Program-made: the position numbers and the translations under genes
The notes under the pieces: generated by a model
What the model was told of the DNA's origin: nothing
Seen by the model: the letters and a program-made list of their open reading frames with translations, nothing else
The model's database searches: none
Shown: positions 10,901 through 22,900 of the stretch, piece after piece
Numbering within the stretch: the stretch's first letter is position 1
How the letters are laid out: every line of letters begins with the position of its first letter
From: Micromussa lordhowensis
Lineage: Eukaryota > Cnidaria > Anthozoa > Scleractinia > Lobophylliidae
Direction of reading: 5' to 3'
DNA length: 64,000 nucleotides
NCBI GenBank assembly: GCA_964020085.1
Contig: OZ026607.1
Coordinates: forward strand, 3,438,503-3,502,502

Positions 10901-13900
10901 TGGGTTCCTGTTATCTAACTATACTTTCTGTCTCCGTTTTCAAATTTGCGTTTCTATCATTTGTTGAGTTTTGTTCTACAAACTGAAACCATTATTTTTT
11001 AATTGTCTTATGGTCTCGGTAAGTATTTCAATTTTTCGAAAACATCTCAAAAGTTGCGCCTGACAACTGAGTCGCCTTGCCGAAGTAATCTGCCTGATTT
11101 CCTTCAATGTGTCCTCTTCTTTTCAGTTAGTCAATGAAATATAACAGTTTACAACTAGAACTACGGCGTACACATGTTAAATATTTTAAAAAAGTAAAAA
11201 AGTATAGCACTCCTGTAACGTGAATGGTACTTACGTGTCACCTACAAAGCAAAATGGCGTTAGCAAAAAACCTTACAAGAGTAAGAACACTGCGTACAAC
11301 AATTTCCACAATTGCGAATCGAATTCATCTTGGATTCCTTCCTTCTTTCCGTTACTAATAAATTCTCATGTTAAAACTTTGATTTTCTGACGATAAATTT
11401 GACGCTAACCATTTTCGCCTTCTTCGATCTTTATTCTACTCTCTTGCTGAGTTGTCTCGCCGTTTCTTGTTGTTGTAGTTTTTCTTTCCTCTACGGTTGT
11501 TTCGCCGTCTTTAGTCACGGTCACAGTCTCTTTTTTCGTAACAGTGGCGCCATCTTGTCCCTGTGATTGCATCCTTTCTGTCACAGTAATTGTAGTGAAG
11601 CTATTGCTGGTGCTGAGTGCAGCCGATGCGGGCGAGAGGAAAGGCGACGATGCCGGGGTGGCACCACCATCCGAGCCCTGCATACCAGCCGCATGCATTG
11701 CTTTAACTCGTGCTAAGAGTCCGCCACCTGCTCCACCACTGCTTTTCTTGTCATCGGACCCCCGGCTTCCGAGAATCCGGCTGAGAAAGTTCGTGCTTCG
11801 AATGGCGGTGATCGCTCGCTTCCATTTTCTTCTAGCGGTGAATGCCTTCAAGCGGTCGGTCTTCAGTCTCTTTCCTTTGTCCTTCTTAACTGTGAACCAA
11901 CGATGTTTCAAAAGCTGATCAATCGTACCTCTCTTGCTCGCTCTGAGTACTAGAAGGCTACTGATGAAGTCTTTAGCTTCCTCGGAGACGTCATCAAAGA
12001 CAGGATCGTCGAAGTCCCATTCTGCTAGTTGAACATTCGTCAGAGTCTCTGCATCAGTGTCCCCCATGAATGGTGATAGACCACTCATCAAAATATACGC
12101 TATGACACCGATAGACCACAAGTCCGTTGCAGGTGTGATACGCTCGTATGTGATGACCTCCGGGGCGACAAATTCCGGTGTCCCGAACATAACCTTGAGG
12201 TTTTCCCTTGGGCTGTATTTCCTCGCCAGGCCGAAGTCGATAAGCTTGATTTGTTTGCTGTCAGGTCGAATAAGCATAATATTTTCGGGCTTGAGATCAA
12301 GATGAAGCACATCGCGTTGGTGCATGTGCTGAAGTCCTTCTAAGATCTGCTTCATGTAATACGACACTTCTATCTCCGAGATGAATTCGTCCTCGACCAC
12401 CTTCTCGAACAGCTCTCCTCCCGTCACCAGCTCCATGACCAGAATCATCTCAGTGGGCGTCTGAAAGAAGTCTTGAAGTCTAAGAAGTCGCTTATGCCGA
12501 ACAGTATTCATGATCTCCGCTTCGTGCACCACATCTTGACGGTCCTTGGGCGTGGTACATTTGATAAACTTAGCGGCGTAGGCTCGCCCGGTCTTATTAT
12601 CAATACACTTGCAGACAACACCGAACCGTCCTTTGCCGACCTCGTCCTGAACTGTGTAGTACTTCGTGATCTTCTCGTCCTTCGCGGTCATCTTGGCCTC
12701 TTCCGTTTCCGAACCAGAAAGCTCAGAGAGTTCGGACTCGCTGGCGGTTTCATCGTCTGTTGAGCCCGTGTCGATAACCAGTCGTGCGCTACTCGATACT
12801 TTGCCGTGAGGATTCTCGGCCACCACAGTGTATTCGCCAGCGTCGGATGCGGTTCCCTTGGTGATGATAAGTTTGCAGTTGTCATTGTCATCGTAGAGGA
12901 ATGTGAGTTGTTTACTTTCTTTAAGCAGGCGGCCGTCTTTGTACCATTCTACTTCCGGTTCCGGGTTACCGCTGACTTTGCACTCGAATCTGGCGGCGCT
13001 GTTTTCTATGATCTCGCAATTCGTCAGGTGTTGAATGAAGACGGGGGGGCCTAGTGGCATACCATCTATATAGGAAACAAGATCAATGATTAACAATAGC
13101 ACACACAAGCGTACGAATGACGGGCAGTTCCACATGGGGTGAGAAACACGTGATTTGCACGTGGTTTTAAGAACCCAGGAGGAAAGAACAGTCAATTGAA
13201 AGGGGAGTCAGAAAGGCTTTTCAGAGATACGTGTCTCAAGTAGGAAGGGAGGGTTGTTTAGGGAATCGAAACCCACACAGCAAAGTTACAGAAGCAATAT
13301 CCGCCAAATTGCCTCCAAACCGCATCGGAGATCAGCGTCGCATGAGAATTAAGAGATTGAAAACCCATGAGAAATAAGCTCGGTAGGGAAGCGTCGAAGG
13401 AATCCGGAAAAACGACCTTAACCAAGAACCAATGTAATCATGCTTGTACAGAGAAGAAACTAAAGATAAATTGAACCCGAAATGAAAACAGTAGCCAACG
13501 AAATTAACGTCAACTACAGCAGTAAATTGTAAAAGGGAGAAGAAGTGGCTCAATTCTACGAAACCTGAAAGAGCTTGGAAAGTACGCGCGTTTCCGTGGA
13601 GGTGAAGGAGACACAGGAAAAGTAGGAGTTGGGAAGAAATATCGAGAAAAGAAAAAATAAGAGAAGAAGGAAATTGTGGGCGGAATTTCCGCAAGTTCGT
13701 GCGTTCCTTGGTTTAGAGACATTACCAGTGTTCTACAAAGTTTCTGTTTACTACAACCATACTTCCCCAGCCAAGCAGTGAGATTGAAAGAATAAAGAAA
13801 TTCTGATGTGGAATAGTAAAAGACATCATAAAACCAAGTTCTCAGAACATAAATTACAAGAAAAGTATGGCAAAAGTAAGAAGAATATAGATACTATTTC

Positions 13901-16900
13901 GAGGAGACAGAGTTAGGATAAATTCTACAAAGATAAATAAAGGATGGAGAGGAAGGGTGAAGATTTAGGAAATGATACTTAAAAAGTGGTCGGAAATTAA
14001 CGCCACACAAAATGACATTTGTTTATAAAACTACGCGACATGATGCCAAATTAAGATTACCTTGGAATAATTAAGCCTATGCAAGAGACAATTCAGAAAT
14101 TATCCCAACATCTTTAAATTTTGAAGGAAAAAGAACCCTCCTTTGCAATCAAAGATAAAACACATGTTTAGGCATTGTCGAGACAGCGAACTGCGGCGAC
14201 AGACAGATACATACACTTACAGACAGTTGAGCAGATTTCATGTAAACTTACAGCGACACTTAAAATTAAATCTCCCACGCACATTATCGCATTTAGTGCG
14301 AACAAAAGGCACAGAAAATCGCGTGTAAATACACTGATAAAGAAAGAAATAAACAAACGAAAACACGATGGAATGAACTAAGTAAATATTATGAGTAAGC
14401 TTGTCTTATAAAGCGTGACAGCTGAGACCTTGGTTTGATCAACATTTCACGTAACAAGTTGTATTCTGTAACACGATAACACAAAGCAAGAAGATAAATA
14501 TCGCCAATTATTCTCTTGCTTAGCAAATTCAAGATTGCAAATAGGTCGGTAGCTATAGATTAAGATAATTACCGAGATGATTCGAAATTCAACGAGAAGT
14601 TTCTCGAAAAGGCCACTCGGGGATTTCAAAGTGATTTTGATAACTCCTCTCACGATTATGTCAAATTGACAAGGGCACCGGAAAAGATTAATTCTCCCGT
14701 AACAACACGGAACAGAGCTGCAATTGTTATTCTCAAACGAAAAGGCTATGCGAAACACAAATCAAAAAGACAAGATAACAAGTTGTCTTGACGTCTTCTC
14801 CACTCGAAAACGAACTCGAGGTGCGTTGTGCGACCAAAGGAATGCTAAACAGTCAACATGTAACTGGACCCAGCGATCTCGACGATGGCTCATTCTCTGA
14901 CGAGCATGTTTGACATTTTGAAAAGCATTTTAATTATTCTGACAGAGTGAGATTACGGAAAAGCGACGAAAAACAGCTTTGCACAACGTGTCGACGCAAA
15001 ATTCAGAAGATTGCCTAGTTGTACTAAACTACGCGTTTTTTTTTTCTTCCGAAAGGTAACGAATGCTCTCTGCTGAGGGTTATTATAAAACGTAGTTCTA
15101 AATTTTTAAAAGGTCAACTATTAAACATATTAAGAAGATGCTGTGATAAATGCGAACAAAAGCGGACAAGGGAAGAGAAATTCAGCAACACAGAAATTTC
15201 CAGTTATAAGAAAAAATACGATTGCATATGAAACGTTTTGCGGGTAGAGTATTGCACAATGATGATATGAAGGCAAGCGTACCATCATTCTCAGCAGATA
15301 CACAGCAGATTTGCATAAAATCAGGCTTCATTGCATTTGAGAACAAAAATGGTCACACATGCCTGCCGGGCAAGACATGAATTGTGGATGCTAAATGCTG
15401 TTTTTATACTATAACCACAAACCTGTGATTTTGCTTTTGATGTCTTTGCGAGTAGAAGAAAGCCTTCTCGCCAACAGCCGCTGATAGTTCATTGCTAGTG
15501 CACGTTGAGTAATTTAACAACCGGAGCGGCGAATGAACCACAATTAGCCTCTAAAAACACCGCCTACCAGTTTCTGCTCCAGTCTCCACGAGTAGCCAAA
15601 ATGTATGGGAGACGTTATGATCGCTTAAATGAAGAAAAAAGCTGCAGTGTTCTCTTGATGAAGTCGCTAAGATTTTGCGAATGAGATTCGAGCGGGCAAA
15701 CTTCAACTAAGAATTTTAACCAGAAACAGACGTAATAAACGAGTATTATGTTCGCGAAACTTCGACAAAAATTCGCCCGCCTTTCAATTAACAAGTGCCA
15801 TTTGATACCATCTTGAATGTCAAAGTGTAACAACAATAAGACCATTATAATTGTTTCTTTTTATCAGAAGTCAGTCACAAAAGGGCTTCAAAGAAAACAT
15901 GTTGGCATTAACGCGCAATTTAAAAAATGCCAAAAACGAAGAAACGAGCCGAAAGAAAAACTGTTTTTAATACGGCTCTAACCTTTTATAGAATTGGGAA
16001 ACGGAACATTTTGAGACGAACGTGGTAAAACAAAATATAACGGGTTGGGGGCTTAACGACTCTTAAAACGCTTAGCATTTCCCCAAAAAGCCCAAGGATT
16101 TGAAAAATTCAGGAAGGAAAGGCATTGATGCATACTTCACTGAAATTCTGATCGGAGATTAAAAACAAGACCACAAAAGTACAAAGAGGTTGTTCTAAGA
16201 TTAGGATATACAAAAATAACCACAGAAAGCTAAATATGGATTACGGGGTAAAATTATCCAAAGTGATTATGCCTACTAGATCTGCTAACGATGCTGTCAG
16301 GTGATAGTGTATATGACCTTGCGCATAGCAAAAAAATGCGATCTGACGTGTGAAATTAGTCTAAAAAATTGCTTTTGGCACACAGCACAGTTTCATCAAT
16401 TCCCTGTTACTATTTCTACCGCGAAAGAGAATTTAAAATATCTTAACTGAATCACAAGCAATTGAAAATCCGTCACGCCATCTTGGAGCTGGGTTATCGC
16501 AATCTCTAAAACAGACCGTGCTCGAGGGATTTTTAAAATTAAATCAACTGTGATTTAGCCAAGACAATGAGCTGCGGGTACGCGGTTAGAAGTTTTATGT
16601 CTAAATCACTATACTTAATCGTTATAGCGTGCTGCAAAAGATTATAATCTTCTACCTACGGTTTGGAGCCAAAACAAACATAAAATAAAAGACTATTAAC
16701 TTGATACAGATTACTGGGTATAGTGATTATCTGGCTTGTGTGCTGACGATCAGAAACGGATTATATTAAGATCGATTACTTCAAGGAGCTTAGATTATTA
16801 AACCAGTCGAACAAAGAAAAGAAATGAGTTCTTTATAAGTCACGTTAGCACTGTCTGTTCTTAACGCCAAGATTATGCCACAAAGCTCAAAGTGACTTAT

Positions 16901-19900
16901 AAGACCTGCACACATACAAGTGAGAAGAAAACGAGAAAGGGAAAACATTTTTTTTAGTAACAAGAACAACTTATCCCATAAGGGAATAGAAAATTAAGCA
17001 AAAAGTTCATTCAGAAGGGAAAATTAGAAATAGTAATTAGTTAAAAGGAATCATCGCTTTCATTGACAACAATTTGGAAGGTTGAGGGGCTTACCACAAT
17101 AATGTCTTTAAACAGTGAGAAAGAAACACAAAAGGCATTGGTGGGGTAGTGACTCATTGGTAAACTCTCAGTTACCTTTTTGTAACAAACTGAGGTAGAC
17201 TGGATAGGGGAATCAAGAATTTCAACACCTTGGGAAGAACACCAAAGCTGTGTAGAATCCCTTTTAGAGAATTTCGATGTACCAATGAATTCAAACACAA
17301 GAACGAAAAAAAATGCTAAGCTTAGCAGCAATAGTGACGGAAGATAGTAGATAGAAAAAAATGCTAGTAACGAAACTGGTATAGATTAAAAAAAAAACTA
17401 TTGTACTTGATGTACACCACAACACTTGTCCAACAAAAAACTTTGGACTGGTTTTCCATTTTGCAGGCAGTAGCTAGAAAGTTGACTTCAGAGGAGAGGC
17501 AAAGCTAAAGAGGAGGACAACAGGTACTAAAGAATAGTTTTCTCAAAGCAGGAAAGTCCTAGAAAAGGGAGATAATAATCCTGGAAGGAATCGGATTTGA
17601 TGCCCAAATCCAAGGAAACATCCTTAGCCTGTCCAGAGGCTCGTTAGATAATATTAGCGATAGACATCGATAAAAGATAGAGATATGCTGTCGACCAGCA
17701 CAGAAACTGTCTTTTGGAAAGTTAGTCTTCGGAAATCGCGGGAAAGGGCTGCGAGAAAGACTCCGTAGGTCGTGAGAAAGACCGCCGAACCGGAGCCTGA
17801 CATGAGGCTCGTTAAGATAGAAACTGACAATAGACATAGACAAAAGACAGAGATGTGTTCTCGTCCACCACAGAAGTTGTCGTTTCGAACGTTAGCTTTC
17901 AGAATCGTAAGAGAGGGAAACAGACCCCGTGGAACTCCCTAAAGGATAACAAAAACGCGTTACAGTTCTGGTTGCCACTCTTGGTTAGTCTGTTAGACGT
18001 TCCATACCAACACAAGCAAGACGATGCACGTGATCACGCATTTGGTTGCATGTGTTCAACGCATGGATCAGGAGTGCTATACTTACGGATTTCTGCCCGA
18101 GACATCGGGCTTCTCCTGCCACTCAGGGCGGGACTTCTGCGACCCGAAAGATTCGCGCTTCGTCTTCCTGGCACGAGGTTATCACCTGGAGGTTTCTTGG
18201 CTTCTTCCTTGGGAACTTCCTTCTTCTCCGCCGTCTGCTTCTTCGGCTCAGGTTTGGATGATTTGTCCTGAGCTTCCTCCTTGGCTTTCTCCTCCTTCAC
18301 CTTCTGTAGGAAGCCACCGGGTTTGGGAGCAGCAGCAGCTCCACGTCCCTTGCCTCCCCCAGCCATCAGGCCGCCAAGAGATCCCATTCGGCTCAAAGCA
18401 CGTAAAGCATTCGCCGTTCTCTGAAAGGAAGAAATAGAACAAGATTTACTCAACTCAGTTTTCACTTGTTCAATACATTAATCGTCAAGCTTAAGTCCAA
18501 ACGTTGTTTGTCTCGCATTTTGGGAGACACTTCTCTCGCCATGCTACACTCGGGTATGCCAGCGAAAAGTAAAGTTAACGGAACAATGGAACATTCTGGG
18601 TGCCCGGCAATGGACTAACATCCCAACAGGGAAACACGTGATACGTGTTAAGGGCTACGTGTTTCGTGTCTCGTGTTACGTGCTATGTAGATCGCAGTTT
18701 TTGATAAGAATCGGCAACTAACGTTAAACCCAACTTCAAAAATCTGTGAACCGTGTCAAATATTACTTTGCTGATGTCAACCCATGCAGTTTCATACTCA
18801 GATATCGCTTTTATTGCATTAGGAGTTACGACATAATTTTACATACGTTTTAAATGATAGCTGAGACATAACGCCATATGCTTGACATAACGTCAAATTC
18901 TCCCAACTAATGCTACGAACCATGTATAGAGCTTGGTAAGGAGAGTTTATATATTGACATGTAGCACTAGTCGACGACTTACCGCCCAACGACGACGCGC
19001 AATGAATTTCTTCAAGTTCTCCGTGCTGAGCTTCTGTGCTTTGATGGTCTTGATTTTCTGTTGTTGCAAACAAAACAAGGTAAGTATTAATGTCACCTGT
19101 TGTATACACCAGCAGCTACTTGGTACAACTTTCATTACGGGTCAGACACTGGGCAAATTGACCAGCTATGACGACGATTTTGCCAGCTTGGTTTAAACAT
19201 CTAGAGGACAGTTAGTCGTCTAAAGAAGTTCAGTACAAAATGTTTTGCACGCCTGTGAAAATCAGTTGCCCTTCTACTGAAAAAGTTAATGAAACCCCTG
19301 CAACTTGTCTTGAAATTTTGATCTCTTGAAAGTCTATTCAACGTTGGAAGTCGTTCGACGATGCAGTTGTTTAGAAAATACATATCGACTGTAGAGGAAA
19401 ACACCTCTCTGGTCTTAACAAAATAAGAACATGCCCTAACGTAACTGCAATATTTCATTAACTTCCAAAGCTATTTTGTTGTCTTCTCTGAATTCAGCAA
19501 GTCCTTAATCGAGGCAATTTTTAGAATAAACTGACGCAAAAGTTCTTCAAGTTATGGGAAAATACAAACGTGATAAAATACCAAATACAAACGTGATAAA
19601 AGACTTTCACGATCTCTTACCTTCAACCAGTCATGGTTCATACACTTGTAAACGTCGTTTCGTTTTCTATAAAAAAAATGACAAACAAATATTACTTTTT
19701 ATTATATATTCAACTCTCTGACCCTTTTCTGATTGGCCGAAAGCCTACAGTGAATTTTCGAAATCAGCGCTCGTGACGTCATAACTGCATATTATACAAT
19801 AATCATGTCAAGGTCACAGGGTAATCATATCATGTATGACCGCAGTGCATGATTTCCAAGGGTAATCATGTCAACTTCGCGCGATTCGTGTTGCTTGCCG

Positions 19901-22900
19901 TCAGTGAAGAAGAAGAAACATGACTTCCAAGTTTTTGCGTTCGTTCCATGTATAATAAAACAATTACTAGATTCGGTTTTTGTGATATCCAGAATACTCA
20001 AGGTCTCGGTAAGGGTTATCAGCCTCAGCCTTAGGCTTCGGCTGATAACCCTTACCTCGACCTTGATTATTCTGGATATCACAAAAACCTCATCCAATAA
20101 TTGTTTATAAATATCAAAACCTTTCGGCATGTGGGGGAAAGTGTTAAACAATGTAAACTAAAGAGTTGATGCTGTTTATTATGCTGTACAAGGTGGATGA
20201 AACCCTAGTGTGTGACCATTCAACTGAAAGCTATTGAGCAGTACTTTCACGTGGTACTGTTTATTATGCTGTACAAGATGGTTCTAACTCAAGTCTGTGG
20301 ATGAAACCGAAGTGTGTGACCATTCAAATGAGTGAGCAGTACGTTTACGTGGCACTGTTTATTTTCGTTCTAACGCTCAAGTAGCATTTCAGTATTTCTT
20401 ACTCGGGACCCCTTATGAGCAGTTCCTCGATAAATTTCTTGGACATGTCTGAGACGACGTCGAACGCCTCGTCTTCAAAATCCCACTCGGCGCTGGACAC
20501 GTTCTGTATTGTCTCGTTGTCATCATCTCCCATGAAGGGTGATAGACCACTGAGTCTACAACACAAAGAAACACACAAAAAACTATTAAACTATCACCAA
20601 ATTTAGGTCTGATCACTTAAAGTTTAAAGGACACTCGAGTCGTGAACACTTGACACTTTCTTTCACATTGTATTTTCGGTGACTATAGCATTTCAACGGT
20701 GCGAAAACGTTAAATACTTCTGTTAATATGAAAAGCCCTGACTACATTAGTGGCTATAAACATGTACAAAACAAATGTCAAGTGCTCGAGTTTCCACACT
20801 GTAAATACGTTGAAGACAAGAGAATGTCAAATTTGAAATTACACGAGAATGAAGATTAACAGTTTATCAAGGAAAAACTGTCATTCATGCCTTCAACTGG
20901 AAAAAAATACAAAAAGGAGTGAACCGGATTATGATGAAAAAGAAGTCATACTTACAGGACATAAGCTATAACGCCAACACTCCTGTAAAAATAAAAACAA
21001 ATTTCGGTTACATTGCTCTACACCCTCGTCCAGCGGAGAAAAGGAAGTAAGTCACCGTACATCAGGCTCTACCCTAACTAAGAACCTATGAATAGCCTTC
21101 TTTTCTCACCAAAAATATTGATGTCATTTCAAGATGGCTACTTTGCAGCTCTCATGTTGGGTTGTCACATGATGGCACAAAGTTCAGGGACAAATTTTAG
21201 GGACTAATGTTTGGACCTTTTATGGACCAATTTCGGGACCATTTTTGGGACCAATTTGTGGGACCACTTTTTGGGAAGAAGCATTGAGTGGCTGCACATG
21301 AGCAAGATACATAATTAAATAGCGGGGTAACACCTTTGTGCGAAAGGCAACAAAAGCCTTTGGCTAGTAACGACAACCTTCCCTGATAAATCATCCGACA
21401 ACCTTCCCTCATAAATAATCATCACAGTTCCTTCCTTGATAAGGGAGCTAACTTTTTCACTGCACTTCTTTCGTATCAGTCGAAAGCTTCCCATATAAAA
21501 TGAACTGTGCGACTTACCACATGTCACTTGACAAACTGATGGCCTCGTAGCTGATTACTTCAGGCGCTAAAAGATGAAAAAAGAAAATAAATAAAGTTGG
21601 TAAGAATCTGTACAGGAAGAAACTGTTTCTCACTGTTAACATAACGGCTAACTATCCTCTGTTTTGTAGCTGAAATCCCTAACTATTATTCGATGCATTT
21701 TTTCCTTTCTTTACATTGGCCGAGAGCCCACCACGTGACCTGCAAATAACTGCCTACAAATAATGGTCTGCTCATGCGTAGTACCGTCTAAACGTGTTTT
21801 GCTGCAAATAATTGATCGGCTCGCCACTGACAAATCACGATATTTTGCTCAACATCGTCCAATAATTGTTAAATGTTACCGTTCAAACGGCAGCATTATT
21901 CGCGGGAACATAGTTTAGGTTTAGGCCCCGTGTTTTCACACTGAAAAACGCCTTAGATGTCTTCCGTCCACGTTTCACTGGAGAAATTTGAAAACGCAAC
22001 AATATTCATTTTGGATTTGTGTTTGAGGAAGACTCCGGGCAGGAAAGTCACATGATTATCGAAAAGCTCCGTTTTCATATGTTTTCCGTTCACACTATAA
22101 CGAAAAGTCAGCGTTTCTAATTTCGTCCGGTTTGAAGAGTGTTTCCGACAAGCTCCGTTTTCGTGACGGATTAATGTGGAAGGTAGACCTAACCGTAGAA
22201 AGAAAGTTGTGTTTTCAATTTTCCGGCGTAGTGCGGACGGATCATTTATCTTACACGACGCTGACTCACCGACAAACTCGGGCGTGCCACAGGCTACCTT
22301 GACGGTCTTGCCCGGCTCAAGCACACGCGCCATTCCAAAGTCAATCAACTTGAGGTCTTCTTTACCGTCAGGACGAATCACACAAAGCACATTCTCGGGC
22401 TAAGTACAACAAGAACAATGTTACAATCGATTTCGGAAACTTAGAAGTTATGGAACGTTTAAGTTACGTTAATTACCATCCACACAAGAGGCCGCACTAG
22501 TACTACCACTCCAATGAAAGCTATTGAGGTGGCATTGCTTATTATGCTCTACAAGGTGGTTCTAACTTTTTAGGTCTGTGGATGAAACCCTAATGTGCGA
22601 CTACTTGAAGCTATTGAGCAGTACTTTCGTGTGGTACCCTTTATTGTTCTGTACAATGTGATTCTACACGAAATGTGTGTGACTATTAAATTGAAAGCTA
22701 CAATGTCAGAATTGCACGCAGACGATTTTATCCGTTTTAAGTTCTAACCTTAAGATCCAAATGGACGATGCGTTTCTTGTGCATATGCTCCACGCCCTGC
22801 AGTATCTGCGTCATGTACCGCACCACTTCCTTCTCCGTAAGGTTATCATCATTGCACACCTTTTCGAACAGCTCACCTCCAGAAATTCTACGAAAACAAC

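Larger units (their letters stand above)
7082..11404. other. Intron region between kinase 2 and kinase 3
   Basis: 4.3 kb without recognisable protein genes on either strand. It holds the 30-nt candidate exon at 9231-9260, a possible 7-nt microexon at 11235-11241 and a minisatellite segment at 10690-11000. A fragment at about 10150-10195 resembles the foldback element at 40774-40888. Whether transcription starts anew here for kinase 3 cannot be decided. Confidence 0.6.

Noticed and set aside
11544..13054. Several plus-strand frames opposite kinase 2 and many opposite Ig exons
   Set aside because: They mirror the coding strand (codon-complement shadows) and show no recognisable domains.
13066..13140. 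A signal-peptide-like reading (MWNCPSFVRLCVLLL...) in front of the Ig-kinase 2 exon
   Set aside because: It lies in the T-rich stretch before a good acceptor (CTATATAG), and the true exon joins in phase from kinase 1. A secreted MLCK-like kinase would be implausible.
17041..17331. A minus-strand 96-codon frame with a hydrophobic start in the kinase 1-kinase 2 intron
   Set aside because: No ATG at the start, AT-rich sequence, no domain and no acceptor/donor pair in phase with the neighbours.
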